Part shown: positions 8,618 to 17,830 of the stretch, one piece after another
Layout of the letters: every line of letters starts with the position of its first letter
Numbering within the stretch: the first letter of the stretch is position 1
DNA from: Nocardia inohanensis NBRC 100128
GTDB taxonomy: Bacteria > Actinomycetota > Actinomycetes > Mycobacteriales > Mycobacteriaceae
Assembly (NCBI RefSeq): GCF_001612945.1
Contig: NZ_BDBK01000004.1
Location: 186,001-250,000 of the forward strand
Reading direction: 5' to 3'
DNA length: 64,000 nucleotides
Program-made: the position numbers and the translations under genes
Notes under the pieces: generated by a model
What the model saw: only the letters and a program-made list of their open reading frames with translations
Told to the model about the DNA's origin: nothing
Databases searched by the model: none

Positions 8618-8929
8618 ATGGCACCGGAAGTAAAGGTCGATGTAGCCGGGTTGCAGGGCGTTGCAACAACTCTCAAAGGCATCTCCACCGAGGTGGCCAG
8701 TATTCTGTCCACGCTGGAGGCGGCCGTGCAGGCCGGCAACGGCTGTTGGGGCGCTGATGAGCACGGAGACCAGTTCGCCAAGGGCGAGAAGGGTTATGAG
8801 GCGCTCGAGCCGAAACTCGTGGACGCCTTGAGGTCCAAGGTCTCGCACATCGAGGAATGCTCTACCACGCTGAGTGGCGCCGCGAAATCGCTGCACTCCA
8901 CGGATGTCGACAGCGGTACTCAGTTCTGA
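8618..8929 (+). CDS. WXG100-family protein
   Basis: 103 residues, WXG100 size. Two helices flank 'CWGADEHGDQFAKGEKGY', the W-G-x-D variant of the WXG turn seen in EspC/WXG100-type actinobacterial proteins; a paralogue at 26909-27229 reads 'WGDDEFGGKFADGEKGF'. The ATG is preceded by a GGGGGG run about 5 bases upstream. It starts 112 bases after the immunity-like gene and leads a run of WXG100, YbaB and large toxin, the same order as around 26909-28155. It is probably the export partner of the toxin (inference from family). Confidence 0.85.
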   Translation: MAPEVKVDVAGLQGVATTLKGISTEVASILSTLEAAVQAGNGCWGADEHGDQFAKGEKGYEALEPKLVDALRSKVSHIEECSTTLSGAAKSLHSTDVDSGTQF

Positions 8930-8984
8930 CCGGCTGCGAAGCATCGGTCCAGCGAGTCACGCACGGGGAAAGCAGGTCACGGCA

Positions 8985-9506
8985 ATGGCGAACGAGCATG
9001 CGAAGGCACAGCTGGCCGATCTGATCGATTTGGTCAAGGACGGCATGACTGCGATGGCGCGGGCGCAGGAGGAGCGCGCCCGGCTGACTGCCACCGCGCA
9101 CGCGGCGGGCCGGCGCGTCACCATCACTGTCAATGCGGACTGCATCGTGATCAAGACCGAATTCTCCGATGATGTGGACGATCTCACCTACGCGGAAATC
9201 GCGAGCGCGGTCACCACAGCAACCCAGGAAGCCGCCGCTCAGGTGCAGCAGAAGGCAGCACAGATCATGACGGCCCTGGAGCAGGAGCAGGCTCGGATTC
9301 CGACGCTGACGGAGTTCTTTCCCGAGATGCCGGACATCAAGTCGATGCTGCCGACGCCGCCGAAAGTCTCCACGGCACCCCCGGATGCCCGCGAGCGCAG
9401 GATGGATGACGCACCGGCGAACTCCCCGCAGTTCACCAATGTCGAGCAATACGAACACGATCCGCAGGCTCGGCGACGCTCCAGCATCTCGGCCCCCGAG
9501 TGGTGA
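8985..9506 (+). CDS. YbaB/EbfC-family protein
   Basis: 173 residues from ATG 8985. A helical start ('LADLIDLVKDGMTAMARAQ') leads to the YbaB core 'VTITVNADCIVIKTEFSDDV' and a second helix 'AVTTATQEAAAQVQQKA', then a disordered Pro-containing tail ending 'SAPEW'. The protein at 27229-27732 is a clear paralogue with the same position between WXG100 and a toxin. It lies 20 bases before the toxin. Upstream ribosome site is weak. YbaB proteins bind DNA as dimers; here the constant pairing with toxins suggests a cytosolic accessory role. Confidence 0.75.
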   Translation: MANEHAKAQLADLIDLVKDGMTAMARAQEERARLTATAHAAGRRVTITVNADCIVIKTEFSDDVDDLTYAEIASAVTTATQEAAAQVQQKAAQIMTALEQEQARIPTLTEFFPEMPDIKSMLPTPPKVSTAPPDARERRMDDAPANSPQFTNVEQYEHDPQARRRSSISAPEW

Positions 9507-9526
9507 ATACCGCGGGCCGGTAGTCG

Positions 9527-12500
9527 ATGTCGAAGTTGACCGCGGTCGGGGACCTCATCCCGGGCTGGCTCATGCAATGGCTCAACTGGGGTGCTGCCTA
9601 TCCCAAGGGCGATGAGGATGAGCTGTTCGCGCTAGGTGATGCGTGGAAGAAGGCCGCGGCCGATCTGAAGAACCTCGAACCAGAGCTACTGGCCGCCAGC
9701 AATAACCTCTCGCACTATTACGTCGGTGACGGCGGCGCGGCTGCGGTCAAGGAACTGGGGATCCTGCTCGGCGACGGACAGTACTCCGTTCAGCAGCTGG
9801 TCGCGAGCTTGGATGCGCTGGGTGCCAGTGCACGTTCCACGGCAACGGAAATCGAGTACACGAAGATTCAGGAAGAGATCTTCGCGGTGATGACGCTGTG
9901 GGGCGTGTTGTCGCTGATGTACTCGGCGGCTGGAAGTGCGCTGGCCCCCGCCTATTTGGTCGCGGCGCGCGGGGTATTGGAGAAGTTCGCGGCCGCGGCT
10001 GCGGATCGCATCGGCCTGATCATGGCGCGCAATGCCGCTAAGAAGATGGCCGCCCCGCTGTATCGGCGGATCGGGGTTCCGCTGGCCAAGGGCCTCAATT
10101 CGGTGAACAAAGCACCGGCGCTGATCAAATACCCGTCATTGGCCGCGATCGGCGCGGGGGGTGGCGCCACGATCGGCGCCGGCATGGATGCCGCCATTCA
10201 GGGCGCACAGATGTTGGAGGGCAACCGAGACAACGGTTATGACCTGAAAAGGACTTTCCAGACGGCGCTCGAATGGGGTGCCGGTGGCGCGGTCGGCGCA
10301 CCCGTGCATGGGTTGATCAGTGCCGGAATGGGAAAGCTGATCCCGTCCATGCTGGAGAAGCAGGTCACGTCCAAAGCGCAAGCCGGGGCCAAATTGTTCG
10401 GCGAGACCGTATCCGGTGGGCTCGGTGGCCTCGCCGGCGGCGGGGGCATGTACGCGGCCGGCCTCGGTACCCAGTACTACGACAAAGGCAATTGGGACGA
10501 CGTCGACAAGAAGTTCCACTATCAGCTCGCTCTCGGCGGTTTGGGCATGGGCGGGCTCGGCAGTGCGCGCCATGGAATGACCCCGCACGACGGCAGTTCA
10601 CACACCGCCGGTTCGGAATCCAGCGGCGAGCCGAAGAGCAATGCGCTGGGCTCGAATTCAGGCCGTGCCGCGACCGCCGCGAATATCGAATCCGTGCCGG
10701 GCGGTCAAAGCGCTCAGCTCGGATCGCATGTGGAGGCCGGTGCCGGCAAAACCGAAGTCGCGCAGCAGAACATCGCGGTACAGAGCGGTGCACAGCACAG
10801 TGGTGCGAACGCCGCGCTGGGCGGCCAGGAGCCCAAGGCCGGGAACCCCGCCGGATCGCACAGCGGATCCGATGGCGGACGCGGCGGCGCGAGTGCCGAA
10901 GGCGCTCGGTCCAACGAAAACCCCGGACGCCAGGGGACAGCCACCGAGAACGCGCAATCACGCGATGCCGGCGCACAGAATCGTCCGCAATCGAACGAGG
11001 GCGGAGCCCGGAATGCCGCGGGGGCACCCGGTTCGGAGCGTCCGAATGTCGCGGCGGGTGCACAGGACAAAGCGGTGCCTCGGGGACCGGAAGCCAAGCT
11101 CACCGGTCGAGAATCCGAGCTGCAGAGGGCTCTGCCCGAGTCGACGGAACGCGGCGCCTCCGAAGCGGGCCGCCGGAACGAGGTAGCGCCGAACCACGGT
11201 GCACCCCAGAAGTCCGAGACCACCGGGCAACCTGCGGTTATCCGCAATGACGCGCTGCCGGTTGGTCACACACCGGTCGTACCGGCGGAGCTGGTTCACA
11301 ACCCTGCTCCATCGGTACCGGAGCCGGCTGCCGTGCGACCAGCGGCAGTCGATTCAGCCGTGCCCGCAAGTCATACCCCGGCCGATCAGGTCACCCCGCA
11401 CAATCGACCGTTCACCGAACCCGGCGCGCGAACGCCCGGTGAAACATCGGCCGCGATTCACCGGACTCCATCGGATACCGCGGTGCCGCGGCCCGAGCGG
11501 GTCCCGGAAAGCCAGGCCGGCCGCTCGAACGAGATACCGACACCCAGAGCCGCAACGAACACCCCTGCAGCGGAACGGAATCCGAACAGCCGTGCGGATC
11601 TTCCCGAGAACCGCAAGCAAGGCGAGGCACCGGATACCACCGGGGGTTTATTCCCGGTCCCGGACCCGGTCGAGTCGGCACGGCCGAGCGATGCTCAGGG
11701 ATCTCGCCCAGAACCCAACCGCGGCAATGCCTCCGACCTCGGGAGCTTCCGCGGCGATGCCAGACCACATGAACAGGCCGATCTCGCGCACAGCGAACTG
11801 GTGCGCGAGATCGAGGAAAACCTCGGCGCGGTCAAACCGGAAGACGTGGTGTGGGATCCGGAAACCGCCAAGTTCGTCCTGGAGGACGGCACCGAGATCC
11901 ACGTCAGGGTCGGCGAGACCGAACCCGGCACGGTCGCGAGGTTCTCCAGGCTCGAGGAGACCGAAGGGCGTGGCCCCGAACGCACGGACCAGCCACCCGC
12001 ATACGAAGTGACCGTCTCCGAACGCGCACGGACCGAGGATGTCGCGCGCGCAGTGGCGCACGAGGTCGCCGAGATCCGGTTGGAGCAGGATCCGGCGATC
12101 CTGCGTGACCCGATCTCCGAAACTCCCGGTCAGATGACCACCCATTTGGGCGGGCGATTCGCGGAGCTACGGGTGCTGGACGCACAACTCGGCAAGGCGC
12201 TGAAAGATCCGACTCGGACGAACGAGCAAGCCAGGCTGCGCAATGAAATCGCCGAGGTACTGGACGAACTCGGGATGCGTGACCCGGCGACGAAGCAGAC
12301 TCCGCAACAGCTGTTGCGCGAACATGACCCGGCGCTCGCTGGACGCATAGAGGAGAAGACCCCAACCCTCCCCAAGAAAACCACCGAAGTCGCGCCGCCA
12401 CGCGAGGAAGCCGAACCGGTCCAGTCCGACGAGACTCCGGCACGTCCCGGCGAACACGACACGGAAGCGGCCTGGGTCAGCCCCGAGGACCCCAACCTCA

Positions 12501-15500
12501 CCCTGACCCACGAACAGAACCGCGCCGCCGACGAATTCCTCGCACGCTCAACGGAAAACGAGCCCAAGGTCACCGAAGCCATGCAGCACATGGCAACCGA
12601 GACCGCCGCCGAGATGAAGGGCCTGGAATACCGGCTCAAGGACGAGGACTCGTTCAAGCGGAAGTTCGCGACCGAGCTCGAGGAGAACGGCGGAGACATC
12701 GCCGCGGCCCTCGCGAATATGAAGGACTCGGTCCGCTACACCGCCACCTGGGAAACGCACACATACACCGAAAACGTCAGGGCGGCTGAGCAATACCTGC
12801 GCGATCAAGGCTTCGAGCCCGTCAAGCGCAAACCTACCTGGGGTGAAGAAGGCTACCGAGGCTTCAACTCCTTCTGGAAAGACTCGGAAACCGGTCAGGT
12901 CTTCGAGGTTCAGTTCCACACCCCCGAAAGCTTCGACGCCAAGATGGCCACCCACGGCCTCTACGACGAAATCCGGCTGTTGCCCGAAGGGGATCCCCGA
13001 CGCGTTGAACTCGAGGCCCAACAGAACGAGATCTTCAACTCCGTCCCGCATCCACCCGGCGCCGAGACCCTCGTCAACTCCGCACGCCCCGCCGATCACG
13101 AAGCAGCCCACGAGGCTCCGCATGCCAAGGAAGAGAACCCGGCCGAGCAGCATCCCGACGAGTCCACTCAGCCGACTCGTCCGGGTGAACACGAAGCAGA
13201 ACCGGCGTGGGTCAGCCCTGAGGACCCGAACCTCACCCTGACCCACGAACAGAACCGCGCCGCCGACGAATTCCTCGCACGCTCAACGGAAAACGAGCCC
13301 AAGGTCACCGAAGCCATGCAGCACATGGCAACCGAGACCGCCGCCGAGATGAAGGGGCTGGAATACCGGCTCAAAGACGAGGACTCCTTCAAACGCAAGC
13401 TCGCCGGCGCGCTGGACGAGAACGGCGGTGACATCGCGGCAGCACTCGCCGATATGAAGGATTCCGTCCGTTACACCGCCACCTGGGAAACCCACGAATA
13501 CACCGAAAACGTAAGAGCAGCAGAGCGAAACCTGCTCGACTCGGGTTATGAGCCCGTCAAACGGAAACCCACGTGGGGGGACGAAGGGTACCGGGGTTTC
13601 AACTCCTTCTGGAGGGACACCGAAACCGGCCAGGTCTTCGAAGTTCAGTTCCACACCCCCGAGAGCTTCGACGCCAAGATGCGCACCCACGACCTCTACG
13701 ACGAGATCCGGCTGCTACCCGAAGGCGACCCCCGACGTGTCGAACTCGAGGCCGAGCAAAACGCCATCTTCGACTCCGTACCGCATCCCCCCGGCGCCGA
13801 AACCCTCGTCCATCCGACGCGCGCCGCTGAACACGAAGCCACTCACGAGGCTCCGCGTACCAAGGACGAGCAACCGACCCAGCAACACCCAGACGAAACC
13901 ACGACACCGGCACAGCCGGGCGAACACAACACCGAACCAGGATGGGTCAGCCCCGAAGACCCGAACCTGACCCTCACTCCCGAGCAGAATCGCGCCGCGA
14001 ACGAATTCCTGTCGCGCTCAACAGAAAACGAGCCCAAGGTCACCGAAGCCATGCAACGCATGGCGGCCGAGACCGGCGCCGAGATGAAGGGCCTCGAATA
14101 CCGGCTCAAAGACGAAGACTCCTTCAAACGCAAGTTCGCCGGTGCCCTCGAGGAGAACGGTGGTGACATTGCCGCAGCCCTGGCCGATATGAAGGACTCG
14201 GTCCGTTACACCTCTACCTGGGAAACACACGAGTACACCGAAAACGTCAGAGCCGCCGAACAGCGTCTGCTCGACGAGGGCTACGAGCCCGTCAAACGGA
14301 AACCGACCTGGGGCGATGAGGGGTATCGCGGATTCAACTCGTTCTGGAAGGACCCGGAAACAGGCCAGGTCTTCGAAGTTCAGTTCCACACCCCCGAGAG
14401 CTTCGACGCCAAGATGCGCACCCACGATCTCTACGACGAGATCCGGCTGCTGCCGGAGGGCGATCCCAGGCGCATTGCACTCGAAGCCCAGCAGAACGCC
14501 ATCTTCAATTCGGTTCCGCATCCGCTGGGTGCCGAAACCCTCAGCAGACCTCCCACTCGCACCCCACCTGCGAATTACCGTACGGCTGACGAACTGCCGA
14601 CACCCGAATCGCGCACCACGGAAGAACAGCCGAATCCTCGACCCGAATCGGAACCAGGATCGGAGCCGACTGGAAAACAGGTTCCGGAGGGAGAGCGGGC
14701 CCAACCCGCGCCGGAGCCCGGTCGGCCCGCCACCGAGGAAGGAATTCCGAAGGGCAGGGAAGAGCCGAGCACTGCTCCCGAAGCCACGTCCAATCCGCCG
14801 GAAGAGGCTGCGGCTGAACGGACTACGCCGTCGGGGAAGGTGGAAGAGGAACAGACCGCACCGAACGCCCGCGAGGCCGAGTCCGAACACCAGCCGCCGC
14901 GTGAGAAGGACGAAACCGCCCCGGAAGAGCCACGTAAAGGCGACGAACAGATCCCGCGCCCGGTTTCCTCCGACGAGCTCCTCAACGAATACGGCATGCC
15001 CAAGGGCAACCAGGAGAAGTTCCAAGAAGTCGCAAACGATCACGGGGTCGTGCTGGATGTCCGGCCGACGAATCCCGCGACCCCCGCATGGCTCGAAAAG
15101 GGCGCGCTGCCCAAGGGTTTGGACATCAAGGTCAAGACCATCAACGAGCTCGACCCTTACATCGGAGCATCACCCGAGAACGTCGGGCTCGTCGGGTTCT
15201 TCGAGCCGACCAGACCTGTGGAAGCGGAAGTCCCTCCTCATCTGTGGGAGGAGGTGAACAAACGCTACGACAAGCGATTGGCGGAGTGGAACGAATTCCA
15301 GGAATCCATGAAGGAATACGGGAAGAAGGAAAAATACGTCGTCGAGGACGGTGTGGTCCACGGCTACGACAAAGACGGCGTAAAAAAGCCCTTGACGGGT
15401 GATCACGACGTATTCGACATCCGGTACCCCAACGGCGATCGGCTGCCCGCCAAGGAATACTGGGCAGTGGTCAACGACATGCTGTCTCGTGACATGGGCG

Positions 15501-17014
15501 TCAAACATGGCGCTCACATGTACTGGAAGACAACTGGTCCGCCGGTACATGAGGGCATTTATCAGGCGATTATCGATGCACACAAACCTGGTGGAGAACC
15601 TCTGATCAGGTACAGCCCGGACGCCGATCCCATCCTGGTCGACTCTTCAACACCGGTCGGGCACACTGTGGAATCAGGACCGCTCCGCGAGCCCACTGAG
15701 GTGAAACCGTCAGGTACGGACCCTGAGCCGGTCCGAACCGAAACCCCAGCGGCACGGGATCAAGACGGCGCGCCTCGAAAAGGCGAGGCCAAGCCGCCAT
15801 CGCAGGAGAAGGCCAACGCCTCCGAGAAGATGGCAGAAGAGGCGCACGCAGTTGCCGGGCCTCAAGAGTCCAACGCAATTGAACCGCCCGCTGCGACACA
15901 AGAGCCGAACCTGGTTCTCTCATCGGACGAATTGTCGGCTCGTGGCACCGATCCGAACGGTCTTCCGGGCAACCATGCGGATCATGGGCCCGAGGCACAG
16001 ACTCCGCAGTCCAAAGAAAATCCCGTCCAGAGCGGGGGTAAACCCTCGATCGAAGAAAAGGCATTTACTCCTCTCGAGAACGAGACTTCCAAGCCCAACA
16101 AATCAAACACAGATGATTCACACCACGAACATACGAACCGAGAGACAGAGCCGGATAGCCAACCTGCCCAAACGGCGCCATCAACACATCGCCCCGATGA
16201 GTCCACAGAATTCCCATCCCTGGACCAGAAGACTCGGGAGTGGATCGAGAAAGCCGATGCCAAGCTTACTAACGAGCTCAAAGCAGAAGGTCTAACCCCT
16301 TCCGATATCTATGGCGAATTGCCGGCCAACCATCCGGGGCGCGTGCGTGTAGCGAACGTAATCGAGAACAACGGTTTCCCCAAGAAGGCAACGGGAATGG
16401 ATCTGGCTGGGTATAAATTTGCGCTCGAGAACGGCGGTCGGGGAAACCCCTGGAAGTTCGCCAATGCATTCGAGTATATGAAATCCGTATTCGGCGATTT
16501 CAAGGAAACAGTCGACTATTCCCAGAAAAGGAACGGCGAGAACAATCAGGGCTATGCCGCCCGAATCTTCCTGGAAGAGAAGCTTTCCGGAGTTCAATCT
16601 CAACTCTACCATGATATGGAACAGGTCAGAGCCAGCGGTCAGCAGGCCCAAAAGATCGATCCAGCCACACCCGACGGCCAACTGCCGGACGCGGTGAGCA
16701 AAATCGACAACCTCGGATTCGGCGACGAGGTCGGTGCGGCCTATCATGTCTTGAAGCATCTAGATGAGTTGCCTTCGAGCGAATTTCGAGGAAAGTCGAA
16801 CATTGAGACCTATCAGGATAGCGCCGCAGAGACCGTTCGCTCTGGAAGCCTGGAATTGCTAAGAGAGGGCCCAGGCGGAGTCAAGGACTTGATCTATCAT
16901 CGGAGTATCCCAACGAACGAAGGCGCGATCGTACTCGAGGCGATCGTCAAGGTCAGTACAGACGGCACTGTGCGAATCGCAAGCTACGGAACCCCGAAGG
17001 CGGTGGTCAAGTAA
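9527..17014 (+). CDS. Toxin 1: 2,495-residue multidomain ESX-type polymorphic toxin
   Basis: Order of parts: CpnT-like WXG100-like domain (about 1-330; 'WLNWGAAYPKGDEDEL' and hydrophobic Gly-rich helices); disordered linker (about 350-770); a domain shared with toxin 2 containing 'VAHEVAEI' (His845) and 'HLGGRFAEL'; three RelA/SpoT-synthetase-like repeats (974-1674); Pro/Glu linker; ExoY/edema-factor-like cyclase domain (about 1813-2040); linker; and a C-terminal tip (about 2226-2495). Cyclase residues: R1846, K1863/K1868/K1870 ('PKGLDIKVK'), D1959 and D1961 ('LTGDHDVFD'), H1994 ('KHGAH'), matching ExoY 'RP...PTKGFSVKGK...TADYDLF'. The tip has 'AAYHVLKHLDELP', faintly like BECR RNases; unresolved. 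It is more AT-rich than the rest. Stop overlaps the next gene. Confidence 0.75.
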   Translation: MSKLTAVGDLIPGWLMQWLNWGAAYPKGDEDELFALGDAWKKAAADLKNLEPELLAASNNLSHYYVGDGGAAAVKELGILLGDGQYSVQQLVASLDALGASARSTATEIEYTKIQEEIFAVMTLWGVLSLMYSAAGSALAPAYLVAARGVLEKFAAAAADRIGLIMARNAAKKMAAPLYRRIGVPLAKGLNSVNKAPALIKYPSLAAIGAGGGATIGAGMDAAIQGAQMLEGNRDNGYDLKRTFQTALEWGAGGAVGAPVHGLISAGMGKLIPSMLEKQVTSKAQAGAKLFGETVSGGLGGLAGGGGMYAAGLGTQYYDKGNWDDVDKKFHYQLALGGLGMGGLGSARHGMTPHDGSSHTAGSESSGEPKSNALGSNSGRAATAANIESVPGGQSAQLGSHVEAGAGKTEVAQQNIAVQSGAQHSGANAALGGQEPKAGNPAGSHSGSDGGRGGASAEGARSNENPGRQGTATENAQSRDAGAQNRPQSNEGGARNAAGAPGSERPNVAAGAQDKAVPRGPEAKLTGRESELQRALPESTERGASEAGRRNEVAPNHGAPQKSETTGQPAVIRNDALPVGHTPVVPAELVHNPAPSVPEPAAVRPAAVDSAVPASHTPADQVTPHNRPFTEPGARTPGETSAAIHRTPSDTAVPRPERVPESQAGRSNEIPTPRAATNTPAAERNPNSRADLPENRKQGEAPDTTGGLFPVPDPVESARPSDAQGSRPEPNRGNASDLGSFRGDARPHEQADLAHSELVREIEENLGAVKPEDVVWDPETAKFVLEDGTEIHVRVGETEPGTVARFSRLEETEGRGPERTDQPPAYEVTVSERARTEDVARAVAHEVAEIRLEQDPAILRDPISETPGQMTTHLGGRFAELRVLDAQLGKALKDPTRTNEQARLRNEIAEVLDELGMRDPATKQTPQQLLREHDPALAGRIEEKTPTLPKKTTEVAPPREEAEPVQSDETPARPGEHDTEAAWVSPEDPNLTLTHEQNRAADEFLARSTENEPKVTEAMQHMATETAAEMKGLEYRLKDEDSFKRKFATELEENGGDIAAALANMKDSVRYTATWETHTYTENVRAAEQYLRDQGFEPVKRKPTWGEEGYRGFNSFWKDSETGQVFEVQFHTPESFDAKMATHGLYDEIRLLPEGDPRRVELEAQQNEIFNSVPHPPGAETLVNSARPADHEAAHEAPHAKEENPAEQHPDESTQPTRPGEHEAEPAWVSPEDPNLTLTHEQNRAADEFLARSTENEPKVTEAMQHMATETAAEMKGLEYRLKDEDSFKRKLAGALDENGGDIAAALADMKDSVRYTATWETHEYTENVRAAERNLLDSGYEPVKRKPTWGDEGYRGFNSFWRDTETGQVFEVQFHTPESFDAKMRTHDLYDEIRLLPEGDPRRVELEAEQNAIFDSVPHPPGAETLVHPTRAAEHEATHEAPRTKDEQPTQQHPDETTTPAQPGEHNTEPGWVSPEDPNLTLTPEQNRAANEFLSRSTENEPKVTEAMQRMAAETGAEMKGLEYRLKDEDSFKRKFAGALEENGGDIAAALADMKDSVRYTSTWETHEYTENVRAAEQRLLDEGYEPVKRKPTWGDEGYRGFNSFWKDPETGQVFEVQFHTPESFDAKMRTHDLYDEIRLLPEGDPRRIALEAQQNAIFNSVPHPLGAETLSRPPTRTPPANYRTADELPTPESRTTEEQPNPRPESEPGSEPTGKQVPEGERAQPAPEPGRPATEEGIPKGREEPSTAPEATSNPPEEAAAERTTPSGKVEEEQTAPNAREAESEHQPPREKDETAPEEPRKGDEQIPRPVSSDELLNEYGMPKGNQEKFQEVANDHGVVLDVRPTNPATPAWLEKGALPKGLDIKVKTINELDPYIGASPENVGLVGFFEPTRPVEAEVPPHLWEEVNKRYDKRLAEWNEFQESMKEYGKKEKYVVEDGVVHGYDKDGVKKPLTGDHDVFDIRYPNGDRLPAKEYWAVVNDMLSRDMGVKHGAHMYWKTTGPPVHEGIYQAIIDAHKPGGEPLIRYSPDADPILVDSSTPVGHTVESGPLREPTEVKPSGTDPEPVRTETPAARDQDGAPRKGEAKPPSQEKANASEKMAEEAHAVAGPQESNAIEPPAATQEPNLVLSSDELSARGTDPNGLPGNHADHGPEAQTPQSKENPVQSGGKPSIEEKAFTPLENETSKPNKSNTDDSHHEHTNRETEPDSQPAQTAPSTHRPDESTEFPSLDQKTREWIEKADAKLTNELKAEGLTPSDIYGELPANHPGRVRVANVIENNGFPKKATGMDLAGYKFALENGGRGNPWKFANAFEYMKSVFGDFKETVDYSQKRNGENNQGYAARIFLEEKLSGVQSQLYHDMEQVRASGQQAQKIDPATPDGQLPDAVSKIDNLGFGDEVGAAYHVLKHLDELPSSEFRGKSNIETYQDSAAETVRSGSLELLREGPGGVKDLIYHRSIPTNEGAIVLEAIVKVSTDGTVRIASYGTPKAVVK
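12446..14547 (+). repeat. Three in-frame 735-bp direct repeats encoding RelA/SpoT-like domains
   Basis: Units start at 12446, 13181 and 13916, exactly 735 bp (245 codons) apart; the third ends near 14547 where its linker diverges. Each encodes 'PEDPNLTLT', 'YRLKDEDSFKRK' (Arg-x-Lys-x-x-x-Ser, R1036/K1038/S1042 in unit 1), 'MKDSVRYT', 'GYRGFNSFW' and 'FEVQFHTPESFD' (E1127). These correspond to the RxKxxxS ATP loop, the metal Asp, the Y-R-G strand and the EVQxxT Glu of (p)ppGpp synthetases. All three copies keep these residues. The Asp-to-Arg spacing is shorter than in Rel proteins, so the product need not be (p)ppGpp. Confidence 0.7.
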
Positions 17015-17571
17015 TGCTGATCGTGTCGTTCCCTGCCACGACCGAGTGTATGTCGAATACCCTCGCCGATCTCAGAGATGCTTTACTGCTAAACCAATCC
17101 GGTCAGCACAAGGCCCGAGTTAATCTATTTTCTCGCGCCATGACATCGATCGTCGGTGTGCAAGTCGGCCTTGCAACCAAGGCTAATCCCCCCAGTAAAG
17201 ACGAACTGGAGGCGTTCCGACGCGATGTGTCGGATCTTATGATCGCGAACGGCCGAAGCCTCTACTCGTACATCGATCGAGGTTTGGATTACGCCATACG
17301 TTCAAGGATCGATGGATGGTATGAGCCCTCGATACATCGTTCCGCCATCCAACTGCTAATCGACGATTACCCGGGTGGATCCTCAGTTTTTGACGAGGAA
17401 GCCCTCGACCTCCTCGACGAAATGGATGAAATGCTCAACGACAGAGCGCCGGATGTCCCACCCCTTCCTGAAAGTATTATCCCGCCGGGTATGCCGGAAA
17501 GCCATTGGTGGTGGCACCTCCCATCAGGCGATCCTGGAGAAGTCGCAGCGCGCGACCACCTCCTCAGTTGA
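17014..17571 (+). CDS. Putative immunity protein for the tip domain of toxin 1
   Basis: 185 residues, no recognised family. Its ATG shares a base with the toxin stop (TAATG), the tightest coupling possible; an internal ATG at 17050 is an alternative start. The sequence is helical and acidic near the end ('LDLLDEMDEMLNDRAP') and closes with 'ESHWWWHLP'. Composition is AT-rich (48% GC in 17041-17100) and matches the toxin tip rather than the rest of the toxin, as expected if tip and immunity gene were acquired together. Immunity function is inferred from position alone. Confidence 0.55.
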   Translation: MLIVSFPATTECMSNTLADLRDALLLNQSGQHKARVNLFSRAMTSIVGVQVGLATKANPPSKDELEAFRRDVSDLMIANGRSLYSYIDRGLDYAIRSRIDGWYEPSIHRSAIQLLIDDYPGGSSVFDEEALDLLDEMDEMLNDRAPDVPPLPESIIPPGMPESHWWWHLPSGDPGEVAARDHLLS

Positions 17572-17626
17572 TGTTAATTGCCCAGGCACCGAAGCCGGTG
17601 GCGCCGAGTCGAGCTGCCCATCCGAC

Positions 17627-17830
17627 TAGAAAGTAAGCTAGCGAGCGTGGACCCTCGATCACGGTGATTACGTGCCGCTCTGATACGTGGGATCACGACA
17701 AACCCTTGCATGAGTATTCAAAAGTGTCGGCGACTTGGTTGACGATATGCGGCGCGATGCGGTTCGGCGAGCCGATCACATTCACCAGTTCCTCGGCCAC
17801 AATGAGAGCGAGTTCGTCGAAGGTGACCGA
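17627..17830 (+). pseudogene. Decayed copy of the 18040-18798 gene
   Basis: The stretch between 17572 and 18039 holds no intact gene. At 17630-17650 it repeats the start region of the next gene (AAGTAAGCTAGCGAGCGTGG versus AAGTAGGCTGGCGAGCGTGG at 18023-18043), then jumps to the part encoding 'WDHDKPLHEYSKVSATW' and 'TICGAMRFGEPITF', which align with 'WDHDNPWREHRAMPATW' and 'TMCGAMRLGEPVAF' in the intact copy. The intervening ~200 bp are missing and the downstream two thirds are gone. It is a truncated, internally deleted duplicate. Confidence 0.7.

Noticed and set aside
12059..12076. Classical HExxH zinc protease in the shared toxin domain
   Set aside because: The motif is His-Glu-x-Ala-Glu with no second His at the right spacing in either toxin, so a standard zincin site is not supported.
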